Positions 1-7,878 of a DNA stretch of 46,926 nucleotides are shown piece by piece (the first letter of the stretch is position 1; each line of letters begins with the position of its first letter). The stretch is taken from NCBI RefSeq assembly GCF_016908775.1, contig NZ_JAFBEP010000024.1, forward strand, positions 1 to 46,926. Direction: 5' to 3'. The translations under genes were made by a program, and so were the position numbers. Under the pieces are notes generated by a model. It was given only the letters and a program-made list of their open reading frames with translations. It searched no databases and was not told the origin of the DNA. The stretch comes from Defluviitalea raffinosedens. GTDB taxonomy: Bacteria > Bacillota > Clostridia > Lachnospirales > Defluviitaleaceae.

Positions 1-80
<80 letters not shown>

Positions 81-198
81 ATCCTTGCTAGTTTTGCTAG
101 CTTTTCTATCCTTCAATCAATGGAATTGATTGGGCTTATATAAGCTGTCATACATTATTCTATTGTCAAAGAACTTTTTATTTTCCGTGACGAAGAGT

Positions 199-227
199 AT
201 AATATCAAAAATCAAATTAAATGTCAA
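199..227 (-). promoter_or_regulatory. Sigma-A promoter of the rRNA operon
   Basis: On the minus strand a consensus -35 box TTGACA (227-222) is separated by exactly 17 bases from a -10 box TATTAT (204-199). The DNA upstream of the -35 (228-280) is almost pure A/T, as in UP elements of rRNA promoters. The leader of about 110 bases before the mature 16S carries a perfect 8-bp inverted repeat (CAATCAAT, 3-base loop, ATTGATTG; 114-132), probably part of the processing leader. Confidence 0.9.
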
Positions 228-379
228 CCCTCTTTTTTAATTTTTTTATCAAAAAATCTACAAATATATAAATATAGGTTTTATATCTGCGGTTTTTATG
301 GTACACTAATAATAGATGCAATCTTTTTTAAATTGCTTCTTTTTACAGTACAAGAACATTAGAAAGTCGGTATACAGTC

Positions 380-967
380 ATGAAGATACTTATAGTTGGT
401 GATAAAGAATCTCGATATATATGGGACCATTTTGATCGGGAACGCTTTAAAGATATTAATCTAATATTGTCCAGTGGTGATTTGAAGCCCGAATATCTGT
501 CTTTTTTAGTGACTATGATTAAAGCGCCTTTATTCTATGTCCATGGTAACCACGATGGCCGTTATATTTATAAAGAACCTCAAGGATGCACCAGTATAGA
601 TAATCAGTTGGTGGTTTACAACAATATTAGAATCCTTGGTTTGGGTGGTTCACAAAACTATAATAATGGTAACTTTCAATATACAGAAAAGGAAATGACG
701 CTTCGCATCAAAAAGTTAAAAAAAGCTCTAAAAAAGCATCATGGATTTGATATATTGCTTACCCATGCACCAGCTTACGGCCTTGGAGACGGAGATGATC
801 TATGTCACAGAGGATTTCAGGCCTTTGTTGATCTTTTGGATCAATATAGTCCGAAATATTTTATACATGGTCACCAGCATTTGAATTATGGTCGGCAAAC
901 CAGATTTAGGACTTATAAGAACACATCAATTATTAATTCTTATGAATATTATATTCTGGAATATTAA
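380..967 (+). CDS. Calcineurin-like metallophosphoesterase
   Basis: A 195-residue cytosolic protein of the calcineurin-like phosphoesterase superfamily, which hydrolyses phosphoester bonds with two metal ions. The ordered motifs are visible: GD at residues 7-8, GDL at 33-35, GNHD at 56-59, a THAP histidine near 128 and GHQH near 163-166. The first motif is GDKE rather than the usual DxH, so one metal ligand is altered or supplied differently. The substrate cannot be told from sequence. There is no signal peptide or membrane segment. The ribosome binding site before ATG 380 is weak. The gene stands alone, faces away from the rRNA operon and ends in a terminator shared with the convergent gene. 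Confidence 0.85.
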   Translation: MKILIVGDKESRYIWDHFDRERFKDINLILSSGDLKPEYLSFLVTMIKAPLFYVHGNHDGRYIYKEPQGCTSIDNQLVVYNNIRILGLGGSQNYNNGNFQYTEKEMTLRIKKLKKALKKHHGFDILLTHAPAYGLGDGDDLCHRGFQAFVDLLDQYSPKYFIHGHQHLNYGRQTRFRTYKNTSIINSYEYYILEY

Positions 968-992
968 AAAATCCCCTGACAGGGGATTTTTA
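966..992. terminator. Bidirectional intrinsic terminator
   Basis: AAAAATCCCCT, a 3-base loop GAC, then AGGGGATTTTT forms a perfect stem with A and T tracts on both sides. It lies between two convergent genes and overlaps the stop codon of the minus-strand gene, so it can serve both. Confidence 0.9.
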
Positions 993-2960
993 TTGTTTGA
1001 TTCCTAGCATTTCTGTTAATGGATCAATACGTTGTTCATCATCTAATATAGGGATTTCTCCTTCTACTCCGTCTACAAACCAATTCATAGACAAAATCTG
1101 CTCGTAACTTGCCGTTTCATCTTTAGGTATGCGCAAATTCCCATTTTGATCATAGATAGGTCCTGTAAAAGGATAATATTCATTTTGAACAATCATTTTC
1201 TTCATTAATTCAACTAAACACTGAGTCTGTAATGGTACATGGGTTTTGGAATATATGATATCTACCATGCCCGTATCCATTCCCCACCAGAAATTAACCA
1301 GCTTGGGGTTGGAATTTAAGACATCAAACACAACCCTCCAGGTACCACTTAAAATATTTCTAAGCAATCTTTCATAGAATATTCCCCAGTTCCAGATTGG
1401 CAAGGCAAAATGAACCTGAGATATATCCTTTTCACCCTCATCTGCAAATTTTAAAGAATAAACTCCATATTCCTTTGACACTTCTCCCGGAACCGGCAAG
1501 TCATCATGCGAAATGATATCTGCTCCGGCATTATTTAATGTAATCCCAAGATTCTTAGCTTTTTCTGGCTGATCCCATTTATGGGTCCATTCAACCTTGA
1601 CTTTCACGTAAGGATTAACCATTCTGGCTCCTAAGGCGAAGGCGTTTATTCCAGTAATAACTTCTGGAATAGGGTATGTGGCTACATAGCCGATAATATT
1701 TGTTTTAGTTAAGGAACCAGCAATAATACCTGTTAAAAATCTCGGTTCATGGATTCTTCCAAAATAAGTACTTACATGCCTAAAAGAATGGGTTTCAGAA
1801 CAATTTAAAAACTTAACATTCGGGAATTCCAAGGCTGCTTTTAAAGTAGGATTAATATAAGTTGGACTGGTGGTAAAAATAATATCGTAATCATCTTTAG
1901 CCAATTCTTTCAAATACTTATAGGCTTCATTGCTTTCGGGAACATTTTCTAAATAAGTAGTTGTAATTTGATCCTTGAATACGTTTTCTACATGAAGTCT
2001 CCCTAAATTATGGGCATAAGTCCATCCGGAAGATTTAATCGTTTTTGCATATACAAAAGCCACTCTAAGATTTTTTCTGGACGTCATTAAAGTGGTCAGG
2101 GAAGAAATCACATTCTTTTTTGGCACTTCAATGGGATCAGTTCTAACTTCTCTGGATTGGTTTTCCGATAAAGCTTCTAATTCTGTCATAAACTTTTTAA
2201 TTCGATTTCTTAACACATCCTCTTTGATCTCATCAGGAAGACCATAGATCTTAATATATTCCAATAAAGCATCCCCTGTCGTTATATTGAGCTTATCTCC
2301 CCCCAGCCTATGGTATATTTCTCTGAAAGGCCGATAAATATTCCCCATAAAATGCTTATACTTATCCGAATAAACAGTTAGATTAGGACTATATTGCTGC
2401 AAATATTTGCCCAGTTCAGTAAATCCATTCTCTTTTGAAAACCAAATGGAGTTAATTCCTGTTTGCTTGTTAAATTCAAGAAATTCATAATAGATTTTTA
2501 TTACAGGATCAGACTCATCTTTTTTAGGAATCAAACGTGTTACATCAGCAGCTATGCCATAAGCATCACAATATTTTAAAACACTCACTCTTTTATTTCC
2601 TTCGACAACATAAAACCAATTCAAATATTCGTAGACTTTAATAGGATCTCTGATGCCTTCTTCCATATGTGCAATATAAAGTGCCGTCCATTTGGATTTG
2701 AATTCGGATTCTCCTGAAATAAGTGGCATAAAATTACTTGCAAAAGCAATACTTCTGGAATGCGAGTATGTACCAATGATCTTTTTAAGAGGAATTTCAA
2801 CGATTCCCAAATTGATTTCCGATGCAATGTCAGAGTTTTTTACAATTCCGCCTAAGGACGGTAAATATCCCGAAATCCCTTTAGAGACATTTTCTGAATA
2901 GCTTGCTTTACCCAATTTACATGCATGTTGAAAGGCATTATCCGCTTCTTGTTTATTCAT
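990..2960 (-). CDS. Cytosolic BMP-family binding protein with ParB-like N-terminal part
   Basis: A 656-residue protein. The C-terminal half (about 300-600) looks like the BMP/PnrA family, periplasmic-type sugar-fold proteins that normally bind nucleosides or related ligands: it has the strand pattern LRVAFVYA, DYDIIFTTSPTY and NIIGYVATYPIPEVITGINAF. Unlike ordinary BMP lipoproteins it has no signal peptide or lipobox. The first 140 residues hold a ParB/sulfiredoxin-like stretch ending in VVEGNKRVSVLK, which resembles the ParB 'EGNRR' loop. ATG 2960 is chosen because AGAGGTGG lies five bases before it; a GTG at 2969 overlaps that site and is unlikely. A TATAAT box sits just upstream. No permease or ATPase genes flank it, so a sensory or regulatory role is more likely than transport; that is inference. 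Confidence 0.75.
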   Translation of the reverse strand: MNKQEADNAFQHACKLGKASYSENVSKGISGYLPSLGGIVKNSDIASEINLGIVEIPLKKIIGTYSHSRSIAFASNFMPLISGESEFKSKWTALYIAHMEEGIRDPIKVYEYLNWFYVVEGNKRVSVLKYCDAYGIAADVTRLIPKKDESDPVIKIYYEFLEFNKQTGINSIWFSKENGFTELGKYLQQYSPNLTVYSDKYKHFMGNIYRPFREIYHRLGGDKLNITTGDALLEYIKIYGLPDEIKEDVLRNRIKKFMTELEALSENQSREVRTDPIEVPKKNVISSLTTLMTSRKNLRVAFVYAKTIKSSGWTYAHNLGRLHVENVFKDQITTTYLENVPESNEAYKYLKELAKDDYDIIFTTSPTYINPTLKAALEFPNVKFLNCSETHSFRHVSTYFGRIHEPRFLTGIIAGSLTKTNIIGYVATYPIPEVITGINAFALGARMVNPYVKVKVEWTHKWDQPEKAKNLGITLNNAGADIISHDDLPVPGEVSKEYGVYSLKFADEGEKDISQVHFALPIWNWGIFYERLLRNILSGTWRVVFDVLNSNPKLVNFWWGMDTGMVDIIYSKTHVPLQTQCLVELMKKMIVQNEYYPFTGPIYDQNGNLRIPKDETASYEQILSMNWFVDGVEGEIPILDDEQRIDPLTEMLGIKQ

Positions 2961-3013
2961 CTTAACCACCTCTCTTAATACTATTATACCGTTTTAAAAA
3001 ACTTTTTAAAGTA

Positions 3014-3039
3014 AAAAAGACATCCGTAGATGTCTTTTT
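3014..3039 (-). terminator. Intrinsic terminator of the acidic membrane protein gene
   Basis: AAAAAGACATC and GATGTCTTTTT pair across a 4-base loop (CGTA on the plus strand). On the minus strand the stem ends in a run of T. It overlaps the stop codon of the gene at 3038. Confidence 0.85.
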
Positions 3040-3451
3040 AGTTTATATCACTGCCATTTTCATTATTTTGATTTTCTTCATTTTGAATTTCTTCTGAGGG
3101 TTGTTTACTTTGATTTTCTTCATTTTGACTTCCGTCTTCTAATTCTGTTTGCATAGCTACTTCTAATTCTTCAGACAGTTTCTCTTTTTCTAGTTCTGTC
3201 ATTTCATCATTTATAACTTTCGTACAATTGCAATCTTCTTCTGAATCGCACTCCTCATAATCATCATCATCGAAATCATCATAATCATCATAGTCTTCGT
3301 CATCATCATGATTTCTTTTTAGTACAAACCATATGGCTCCGCCAATAGCTGCTATTAAAGTAACTGCCAAAAAAACGCAGGCAATTATTTTCTTTTTTCT
3401 TTTTTTAGACGATAACTTGGATAATATTTCTCTAAGTTCATCCATATCCAT
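3038..3451 (-). CDS. Small single-pass membrane protein with acidic stretch
   Basis: About 137 residues from the start used here. A short helical N-terminus (DELREILSKLSSKKRKKK) is followed by one membrane segment (IIACVFLAVTLIAAIGGAIWF). Then comes an Asp/Tyr-rich tract (DDDEDYDDYDDFDDDDYEE), a CxxxxxCxC cluster, and a Glu/Asn/Gln-rich tail with an imperfect 'QNEENQ' repeat. The layout resembles small clostridial membrane proteins annotated only as domains of unknown function. The start is uncertain: AAAGGA precedes ATG 3451 by six bases, but AAGGGAG precedes ATG 3478 equally well and would add nine residues. Function unknown; the acidic segment could bind cations or basic proteins. Confidence 0.65.
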   Translation of the reverse strand: MDMDELREILSKLSSKKRKKKIIACVFLAVTLIAAIGGAIWFVLKRNHDDDEDYDDYDDFDDDDYEECDSEEDCNCTKVINDEMTELEKEKLSEELEVAMQTELEDGSQNEENQSKQPSEEIQNEENQNNENGSDIN

Positions 3452-3604
3452 ATGATTTCCTTTCCATTTATTCAACATACCCATTCTCCCTTCATTATGC
3501 TTTTCTAATTTCCCCATCTATGTGTAACTTTATGTAAGCTCATATCCATGTATATCTTGAGTTATTTTATGTCGTTTTAGAATTAATTATACAAATAAAA
3601 AAAA

Positions 3605-3692
3605 CGGAGGAGGTGGGATTCGAACCCACGGACGGTTTAAGCCGTCAAACGATTTCGAGTCGTTCTCGTTATGACCACTTCGATACTCCTCC
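3605..3692 (-). tRNA. tRNA-Ser (anticodon CGA)
   Basis: An 88-base class II tRNA. Acceptor strands GGAGGAG and CTCCTCC pair perfectly. The anticodon loop CTCGAAA sits between AACGA and TCGTT and gives anticodon CGA, reading UCG. A long variable arm (GACGG/CCGTC) and the T arm GTGGG-TTCGAAT-CCCAC follow. CCA is not encoded. The 3' end runs directly into eight T residues on the transcribed strand, which may terminate the transcript. Confidence 0.97.
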
Positions 3693-3717
3693 AAGCTTAA
3701 ATTTAATTGCGATATAT

Positions 3718-3746
3718 ATCGTATAATATAATTCGAAAATTGTCAA
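3718..3746 (-). promoter_or_regulatory. Promoter of tRNA-Ser
   Basis: On the minus strand a consensus TTGACA (3746-3741) is followed after 17 bases by TACGAT (3723-3718). It ends about 25 bases before the tRNA 5' end. The -10 box is imperfect but the spacing is ideal. Confidence 0.7.
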
Positions 3747-3786
3747 GTTCCATGTTTAAACAGTTTGGGGCGAAAATTATTCGCCC

Positions 3787-5892
3787 TTATTTCATAAAAA
3801 TCATAGTGCTGTAAGGAGGCATCTTAACAGTCAAATAGCCATTATCAACTCTATAGTTCTTATTTTCTGTAAAATAGTTATGAATATCCGTAAATAGTAT
3901 CCTTGTCATTTCATCTTTGTAACGAATACCCACTCTCCATACAGGAATGGATAATTGTCTTTCTTTTTCATCAATGTTTATTGCAATGACAAAATGATGA
4001 TTCTGATCCCATCGACCATAGCTTAAAACCCAATCATCCGTCAATAAAAATTCTAAAGAACCTGTTTTTAGAGCCTGATAACTCTTATGAATTCTAATAA
4101 TGTCTTTATGAAAACTTAAAAGTTCATTATCTTCCCTTCCCCATGGATATGTTCGTCTATTATCCGGATCTGTCCACCCTACTACTCCTGCTTCATCTCC
4201 GTAATAAATTGTTGGTGCTCCGGGCCAGGTCATTTGAATAACAACTGCTGCTTTCATAACTCCTTTATTGATATTATATGCTGCAGCTTCACTGCCCTTA
4301 GTGTGAATACGTCCCACTGTACGATTGGTTCTGGTTAAAAATCTTGAATGATCATGGTTGGATAATTCATTCATAGCAGTTTGAAGGGATTGAATATTGA
4401 ATCGGGCCATATGATATCTCATGGCGTCTTCAAATATTCTTGCATTTCCAAGCAAATCTCCTCTAAAATGGTCACTGTGCTTTTCCATACCCGTTAAAAA
4501 ATAAGATACAGGGTCCATAAACCCATCATAATTCATAACCGTATCCCATTGATCTCCCTGAAGCCAATCAAATGAATCCCCATAATGCTCTGCCAATATA
4601 ATGGCATTGGGATTCGCTTCTTTTACAGCTTTTCTGAATTCTCTCCAAAAATAATGATTGTATTCTTTACTATAGCCTAATTCTGCAGCAACGTCCAAAC
4701 GCCAGCCATCCGCATTATAGGGAGGTGATACCCATTTGCGTGCAATGCTGATAATATGGTCGAATAGTTCCCTGCAGCCTTCATAATTTAATTTCGGAAG
4801 GGTGTCAAATCCATTCCATGTATGATAGCAGTCGTTATTGGGCCAATTGTTAAAATCATACCACTGAAAGTAATTATGATAAAAACTTTCTTTTTCTCTA
4901 TACGCACCTTTTGGATATCCCAGTTGTCCTCCATAAAACCCTTCTCTGTCCATCCATTTATTAAAAGATCCACAATGATTGAATACACCGTCTAAAATAA
5001 CCTTTATGCCATTAGCATGGGCCAGCTGAATCAATTTAATCATCAATTCATTGCTTGCGGCTAAATTTTTCTTATCGGTAGTCCTTTTAACATACATGGT
5101 GGCATATTTATTGTTAAATTTGCCCTCAGACAAGACTTCTCCTCCGTCCTCAACAATCACTCCAAAATGAGGATCAACATAATCATAATCTTGAATGTCA
5201 TATTTATGATTGCTCGGAGAAACAAAAATAGGATTAAAGTATATGACTTCTACTCCTAAATCTTTTAAGTAAGGTAATTTGTCCATAACTCCTTTAAGAT
5301 CGCCACCATAAAATTCACGAATCCCATCAACTGAAGGATATTTATACCAATCATTCACTTTTTCAGAGGGCTTGCCTGCGTAGATATATTCGTTATCCAA
5401 AACATCATTGGTTGGATCCCCATTATAAAATCTGTCTACAAAAATTTGATACATGACTGCTCCTTTTGCCCAATCCGGAGTATGAAAATCGGGAACAATC
5501 CTAAAATCATAAACATGATCAATATATTTTACTAAACCTTTTTTGTTATAAAAATAGGATATACCATATTTTACAATTTCAAAAAAATATGAGGTACTGC
5601 TTTGGCATGGAGGAATGACTCCTTCATAATAATCAAACAGCTCATCCTGTACCAATTTATCCATTTTCAATCTTTGTCCTTGAACATGGACAAAAGCTTC
5701 ATCTACATTATTTTTTGCCGTTCTTAATTTTACTTTTACCGGTTCATCTTTTCCTGGTTCAACAGGATCTCTGAAATTAGCCGTTTCATCACTAAATATA
5801 GCTTTTTCATTAAGATATTCTTTTACTGTACTCATATATGCAATCAATTTTTGTGCATAACTCATATTAGAAAAATTCAGAAGCAAGTCCAT
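3787..5892 (-). CDS. Glycoside hydrolase family 13 alpha-amylase (neopullulanase/cyclomaltodextrinase type)
   Basis: A 701-residue intracellular enzyme expected to cleave alpha-1,4 (and possibly alpha-1,6) bonds of maltodextrins. An N-terminal beta domain (about 50-125), like the CBM34-type module of neopullulanases, precedes the TIM barrel. The barrel carries the conserved regions: DGVFNHCG (region I), GWRLDVAAEL with the nucleophile Asp (II), ILAEHYGD with the acid/base Glu (III) and LSNHDHSRF with the transition-state Asp (IV). QIFVDRFYNGDP is also typical. A C-terminal beta domain follows. There is no signal peptide. ATG 5892 is used because AGGAGG lies six bases upstream; the ATG at 5907 overlaps that site. 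No sugar transporter genes are adjacent. Confidence 0.9.
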   Translation of the reverse strand: MDLLLNFSNMSYAQKLIAYMSTVKEYLNEKAIFSDETANFRDPVEPGKDEPVKVKLRTAKNNVDEAFVHVQGQRLKMDKLVQDELFDYYEGVIPPCQSSTSYFFEIVKYGISYFYNKKGLVKYIDHVYDFRIVPDFHTPDWAKGAVMYQIFVDRFYNGDPTNDVLDNEYIYAGKPSEKVNDWYKYPSVDGIREFYGGDLKGVMDKLPYLKDLGVEVIYFNPIFVSPSNHKYDIQDYDYVDPHFGVIVEDGGEVLSEGKFNNKYATMYVKRTTDKKNLAASNELMIKLIQLAHANGIKVILDGVFNHCGSFNKWMDREGFYGGQLGYPKGAYREKESFYHNYFQWYDFNNWPNNDCYHTWNGFDTLPKLNYEGCRELFDHIISIARKWVSPPYNADGWRLDVAAELGYSKEYNHYFWREFRKAVKEANPNAIILAEHYGDSFDWLQGDQWDTVMNYDGFMDPVSYFLTGMEKHSDHFRGDLLGNARIFEDAMRYHMARFNIQSLQTAMNELSNHDHSRFLTRTNRTVGRIHTKGSEAAAYNINKGVMKAAVVIQMTWPGAPTIYYGDEAGVVGWTDPDNRRTYPWGREDNELLSFHKDIIRIHKSYQALKTGSLEFLLTDDWVLSYGRWDQNHHFVIAINIDEKERQLSIPVWRVGIRYKDEMTRILFTDIHNYFTENKNYRVDNGYLTVKMPPYSTMIFMK

Positions 5893-6003
5893 AGATTTCC
5901 TCCTCATATGACCAGTTGACCTTGATACGACCTTTTCAGTATCATATTATTCTTTCTTGTTGAATCCTATTCTATGAAGTGTTAATATTGAAACTTTTTA
6001 ATG

Positions 6004-6032
6004 ATTATATCATAGGGATAATCTTAAGCCAA
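6004..6032 (-). promoter_or_regulatory. Promoter of the GH13 amylase gene
   Basis: On the minus strand TTGGCT (6032-6027), a 17-base spacer and a perfect TATAAT (6009-6004). The leader to the start codon is about 105 bases and shows no recognised riboswitch or catabolite box. Confidence 0.65.
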
Positions 6033-6209
6033 GCAGCGCATCCACTAATTTAGGACATGTTTCCATCTTTATTGTAGTATATTTTTCTATTTTTTTCATC
6101 TTATGTAATTATCAAAAAGAATTCAGTCACACTTCTTTTACAGGAATAATAGTATATAGTAGAGGTCGCGGCCTTACCTCATATACGACTTTTGAAAGGA
6201 GGCAAATAT
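6033..6209 (+). other. Upstream region of the Gly/Tyr-rich protein gene
   Basis: This stretch between the divergent amylase and plus-strand genes holds a small hairpin GAGGT-9 bases-ACCTC at 6162-6180. The ribosome binding site GAAAGGAGG lies at 6194-6202. I see no convincing sigma-A promoter on the plus strand. A sporulation sigma factor is possible, but no clear match to its boxes was found. Confidence 0.4.
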
Positions 6210-6629
6210 ATGGCTGATGGTGTAATTGGTAGCGGAAATTTTGCTGCTTTATTGGCTGAACATATTGGCGAAACAGTTACAATATTTACATCAAGCGGCG
6301 GTCAATCCGGTTCAGGATTTACAGGAGTTATTCTTAGCGTTAATAATGTATTCGTTAGATTAATTACCAGAATAGGTCCTCCTCCAGGATGTTCTTTAGG
6401 TAATGCATGTACTGGATTTAATGTTGGTTATGGTTTAAGTGCTTATGGCGGTGACTGTGGTATTGCTGGTGGATATGGTGCTGGATATGGTTATGGTCCT
6501 ATTGCTCCAGCCAGTGAAATCGGTGCTGTATCTGCTGGTGGATGGGATGGATATCCTGTTTATACAGTTGGATCTGTTACAGATATTCCGATCGCAAATA
6601 TTGTTTCCTTCGTTCATAACGCCGTTTAA
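6210..6629 (+). CDS. Small Sm-like protein with Gly/Tyr-rich insert (possible spore-surface protein)
   Basis: A 139-residue protein of unrecognised family. It opens with FAALLAEHIGETVTIF, then a Gly/Ser turn and GFTGVILSVNNVFVRLI, and closes with TDIPIANIVSFVHNAV. These strand blocks also occur in the gene at 7200, so the two are paralogues. Here a segment of about 65 residues rich in Gly, Tyr and Ala (GYGAGYGYGP) with three Cys is inserted between the blocks. Gly/Tyr-rich segments and such small beta proteins occur in spore coats and exosporia; a spore role is inference. ATG 6210 has AAAGGAGG seven bases upstream; a TTG at 6192 overlaps the site and is not used. A strong terminator follows. 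Confidence 0.75.
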   Translation: MADGVIGSGNFAALLAEHIGETVTIFTSSGGQSGSGFTGVILSVNNVFVRLITRIGPPPGCSLGNACTGFNVGYGLSAYGGDCGIAGGYGAGYGYGPIAPASEIGAVSAGGWDGYPVYTVGSVTDIPIANIVSFVHNAV

Positions 6630-6636
6630 TCTTGCC

Positions 6637-6669
6637 AAAAAGGTAGTTCTTAAAAAGAGCTACCTTTTT
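6637..6669 (+). terminator. Intrinsic terminator
   Basis: AAAAAGGTAG and CTACCTTTTT pair, with inner TCTT/AGAG pairing around an A-rich loop, followed by T residues. It lies directly after the Gly/Tyr-rich protein gene and separates it from the next gene. Confidence 0.85.
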
Positions 6670-6744
6670 ACATATATTGGAACTATATGTGATTTAAAAA
6701 CATACAATACAATATGATGTTTTCCTTTTGGAGGTGGAAACAAC

Positions 6745-7131
6745 TTGAATCTTCAAGAAATTGAAAAGTTAAAATCAATTTTAACTCAATTTGTAATGCA
6801 AGGTTGCCATATGCAATGTATCCCGAATCAAAATGCTGCTTTAAGAGCATCCGGAAGAGTTGTAGGCGTAGGATTCAGACCCCTGTGGTCATCACCCATA
6901 GATTCCAAGATTGAAAAGATTGAACTCAATTATATTGATCAGAGAGGAACTCTGCAACCCTATTCATTATATAATGTAATCGGCTACGACATTGTTTCAT
7001 ATGATGGCCAAAATTTAGAAAACTCAGATCATATAATCTTTGATATGCATGTGTATTCTCCTATCAAAGCTGCCAGTAAAGAACCTTATGATAAAGTGAG
7101 ACTGGATATACGAAAAGGATCTACTCGATAA
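6745..7131 (+). CDS. Conserved hypothetical protein, TTG start
   Basis: A 128-residue soluble protein that I do not recognise. It has a helical N-terminus (LQEIEKLKSILTQFVMQGC) with a GCHMQC pair of cysteines, then a predicted beta-rich body (GRVVGVGFRPLW, KIEKIELNYIDQRG, DHIIFDMHVYSP). There is no signal peptide or membrane segment. The start is TTG: GGAGGTGG lies seven bases before it and there is no ATG nearby. It sits between the two Sm-like paralogues on the same strand, so a shared, perhaps spore-related, role is plausible but unproven. Confidence 0.7.
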   Translation: MNLQEIEKLKSILTQFVMQGCHMQCIPNQNAALRASGRVVGVGFRPLWSSPIDSKIEKIELNYIDQRGTLQPYSLYNVIGYDIVSYDGQNLENSDHIIFDMHVYSPIKAASKEPYDKVRLDIRKGSTR

Positions 7132-7146
7132 GTCATATTATTCGTT

Positions 7147-7163
7147 CCGGGGCCTGTCCCCGG
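7147..7163. other. GC-rich hairpin in an AT-rich gap
   Basis: CCGGGG, a 5-base loop CCTGT, CCCCGG. The 6-bp all-GC stem is out of keeping with the surrounding DNA and has no T tract, so it is not a classical terminator. It lies 37 bases before the ATG at 7200 and could protect or delimit mRNA ends. Confidence 0.6.
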
Positions 7164-7199
7164 ATACCTGTTATTGTATTCAATGAGAGGAAGGATGCT

Positions 7200-7496
7200 A
7201 TGTGGAAAATATTTTATATGCTTTATTTATTAAGAAACATAAATCAAACTTCCCCAGAAGAAAAGTCTCCTCCATTCTTCAATAGTGAGGCTAAATTTCT
7301 TTTCACCGAAATTTTAAAGCAATACATAGGTCAAACCGTCACTATTTTCGTCATCGGAGGTGGCCCGGGCGGTTCTGGATACACTGGAATACTTATGAGT
7401 GTAAAAAATGAATACATATCCATATACATGAATCCAATGACCTTAGCTGAAATTCCTGTATCAAAAATTACTTGTTTCTCACACAATTTGCTGTAA
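7200..7496 (+). CDS. Small Sm-like protein, paralogue of the 6210 gene
   Basis: A 98-residue protein. An N-terminal stretch of about 35 residues is not shared. It is followed by the same blocks as the 6210 product: LKQYIGQTVTIFVIGGGPGGSGYTG, GILMSVKNEYISIYM and AEIPVSKITCFSHNLL. The Gly/Tyr-rich insert of the 6210 product is absent. AGGAAGG lies five bases before ATG 7200. The stop codon overlaps the end of the convergent gene at 7479 by 18 bases, and no terminator is seen between them. Function unknown. Confidence 0.7.
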   Translation: MWKIFYMLYLLRNINQTSPEEKSPPFFNSEAKFLFTEILKQYIGQTVTIFVIGGGPGGSGYTGILMSVKNEYISIYMNPMTLAEIPVSKITCFSHNLL

Positions 7497-7760
7497 TTTA
7501 TTCTCTCTTTTATAGAATTCTATAAAAATAACTTTTCCCTCTTTCTTCTCTTCAACTTCATAACCCAATGTACTGTATCGATTCATTTCTTCAAAATAAA
7601 TACCTGCAATTTCTTCAAGGGTATTTCCCGTAAACAGCCTCCTTTTTATTAATTTGTTTTCAGGTGCTGTATATATACTTTCACTCATTTTCTTTTTTTT
7701 CGTGTTTAAAAAAAGCTTGACCGTGTTTTTTCTTTTTACACATCTTGTTATGTAATGCAT
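7479..7760 (-). CDS. Small basic hypothetical protein
   Basis: A 93-residue protein with no family I recognise. The first 24 residues are basic (RKNTVKLFLNTKKKK). The rest reads as an alpha/beta domain (LEEIAGIYFEEMNRYSTLGYEVEEKKEGKVIFIEFYKRE), a layout common in small proteins of unknown function. AGGGGG lies nine bases before ATG 7760; a second start at Met25 (7688) would give a tidier domain but has a poor ribosome binding site. It overlaps the 3' end of the convergent 7200 gene. Confidence 0.6.
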   Translation of the reverse strand: MHYITRCVKRKNTVKLFLNTKKKKMSESIYTAPENKLIKRRLFTGNTLEEIAGIYFEEMNRYSTLGYEVEEKKEGKVIFIEFYKRENKLQQIV

Positions 7761-7878
7761 CTTACCATACCCCCTACATCATTTCTATGTCTGTCCAAAT
7801 ATAAATATTCCAAACGAATGACATGTAGGTAGTATGGCCAAAAGATGCCTTTTTTATGAAATAAAATACCCTATTTTA

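Noticed and set aside
6435-6717. Overlapping frames on both strands across the Gly/Tyr-rich gene
   Set aside because: They are frame shadows of a low-complexity repeat and cross its terminator.
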